Assembly (NCBI GenBank): GCA_964593895.1
Contig: CAZQKL010000093.1
Span: 1-8,339 of the forward strand
Origin: CAZQKL01 sp964593895 [NCBI: uncultured bacterium]
GTDB lineage: Bacteria; DYJV01
Length of the DNA stretch: 8,339 nt
Direction: 5' to 3'
Positions 7,761 through 8,339 of the stretch are shown here, piece after piece; the first letter of the stretch is position 1, and each line of letters begins with the position of its first letter. A program made the translations under genes and the position numbers. The notes under the pieces are model-generated. The model was not told where the DNA came from. It did no database searches and saw only the letters and a program-made list of their open reading frames with translations.

Positions 7761-8339
7761 ATGGACCTTTATGAGATAAAAAAAGATATAGAACAGTTGT
7801 GTGTAAAACTTGATGATTTAAGGAGTTATCTTTGAAATTGACAATAAAAGGAAAGAAATTGAAAAAATAGAAACTATTATACAAAAAAGCAGTTTCTGGG
7901 AAAATCCAAAAGAAGCAAAAAATATTTTAAAAAAGGAGAAATCAATAAAAAATATTGTAAATCAATGGGATAAATTGAACAGTGAACTTGAAGATTTAAA
8001 AGTTTTTATTGAGTTAATTGAAGAAGAAAACGATTTAAAATCATTAAAAGAAGCAGAAGCTCAATTATTAAAATTAAAAAAAGAAATTGAAAACCTTGAA
8101 TTAAAGGAAATTTTAAATGAGCCGAATGATATATTAAATGCAATTGTAAGTGTTAATGCAGGAGCAGGTGGCACAGAAGCTCAAGATTGGGCAGAGATGC
8201 TATTAAGAATGTATTTTAGATGGTGTGAAAAAAATAATCTTTCCTATGAAATTATTGATAAGCAGGTGATGGAAGAAGCTGGAATAAAAAGTGCAACTTT
8301 TATTGTGAAAGGTGATTATGCTTATGGATATTTAAAAGG
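7761..8339 (+). CDS. prfB: Peptide chain release factor 2, read through a +1 frameshift (3' end outside window)
   Basis: RF2 releases finished proteins at UGA and UAA codons on the ribosome. Translation starts at ATG 7761, with GGAG (7751-7754) 6 bases upstream; the ATG at 7755 is too close to that site. It reads 24 codons to CTT at 7830-7832, followed by an in-frame TGA at 7833-7835. Skipping T7833 continues with Glu in the +1 frame, which stays open to the window edge for 168 codons. Joined this way it reads DDLRSYLEIDNKRKEIEKIE, matching RF2, then a coiled-coil-rich N-terminal domain. NAGAGGTEAQDWAEML (G134 to W143 within it) and EEAGIKSATFIVKGDYAYGYLK follow, the start of the RF2 core. 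About 192 residues are visible; the SPF recognition and GGQ catalytic motifs lie beyond the edge. It is the last visible gene of the serine-purine run. RF1 lacks the frameshift and this residue pattern. Confidence 0.96.
7821..7835 (+). promoter_or_regulatory. prfB programmed +1 frameshift signal
   Basis: AGGAG (7821-7825), four bases (TTAT), then CTTTGA (7830-7835). The internal Shine-Dalgarno-like element ends just ahead of the slippery CTT, with the same spacing as the classical enterobacterial AGGGGG-TAT-CTT-TGA. When RF2 is scarce the ribosome pauses at TGA, the tRNA slips from CTT to TTT, and synthesis goes on. When RF2 is abundant, synthesis stops after 24 codons. This makes RF2 self-limiting. 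The base after TGA is A. Confidence 0.94.

Overview
The window is very AT-rich (by eye roughly 70% A+T), densely packed bacterial DNA with short intergenic gaps, AAGGAG/AGGGG-type Shine-Dalgarno sites and abundant AGA arginine codons. It encodes bacterial ClpS and RF2 beside two families better known from thermophiles and archaea: a KaiC-domain ATPase of the AF_0795 type and a B12-binding/radical SAM protein of the MJ_1487 type. Together these suggest an uncultured, low-GC, probably anaerobic and possibly thermophilic bacterial lineage. The taxonomy is inference and cannot be fixed from this window.

Layout. Minus strand, 1-883: the 5' part of a KaiC/RecA-fold ATPase gene that runs off the left edge. 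It has its own promoter and ribosome site in the short divergent gap (884-943). Plus strand, 944-2170: a B12-binding/radical SAM gene whose frame is broken at about 1829-1864, although both flanks still match the family in the same frame. It overlaps by 11 bases the start of a WbpE/WlbC-like sugar aminotransferase (2160-3269). Next is clpS (3303-3608), with a good promoter placed so close to the ATG that the message may be leaderless. A roughly 100-base gap holding an inverted repeat and a candidate promoter leads into a close-packed run of four genes: a class V aminotransferase (3708-4841), serA (4857-6449), purA (6466-7746) and the 5' part of prfB (7761 onward). Gaps inside this run are 14-16 bases.

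How the genes fit together. SerA oxidises 3-phosphoglycerate to 3-phosphohydroxypyruvate. The preceding class V aminotransferase is a natural candidate for the next step, or for serine/glyoxylate metabolism. PurA makes adenylosuccinate for AMP synthesis and RF2 terminates translation, so the run looks like a housekeeping operon. prfB carries the classical autoregulatory +1 frameshift signal: an in-frame TGA preceded by a Shine-Dalgarno-like AGGAG.

I found no CRISPR array, insertion sequence, tRNA, rRNA or convincing new defence system. The most unusual items are the localised break in the radical SAM gene, the possible leaderless clpS message, the inverted repeat before the serine operon and the KaiC-type ATPase. 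No stretch longer than 300 bases lacks a gene.
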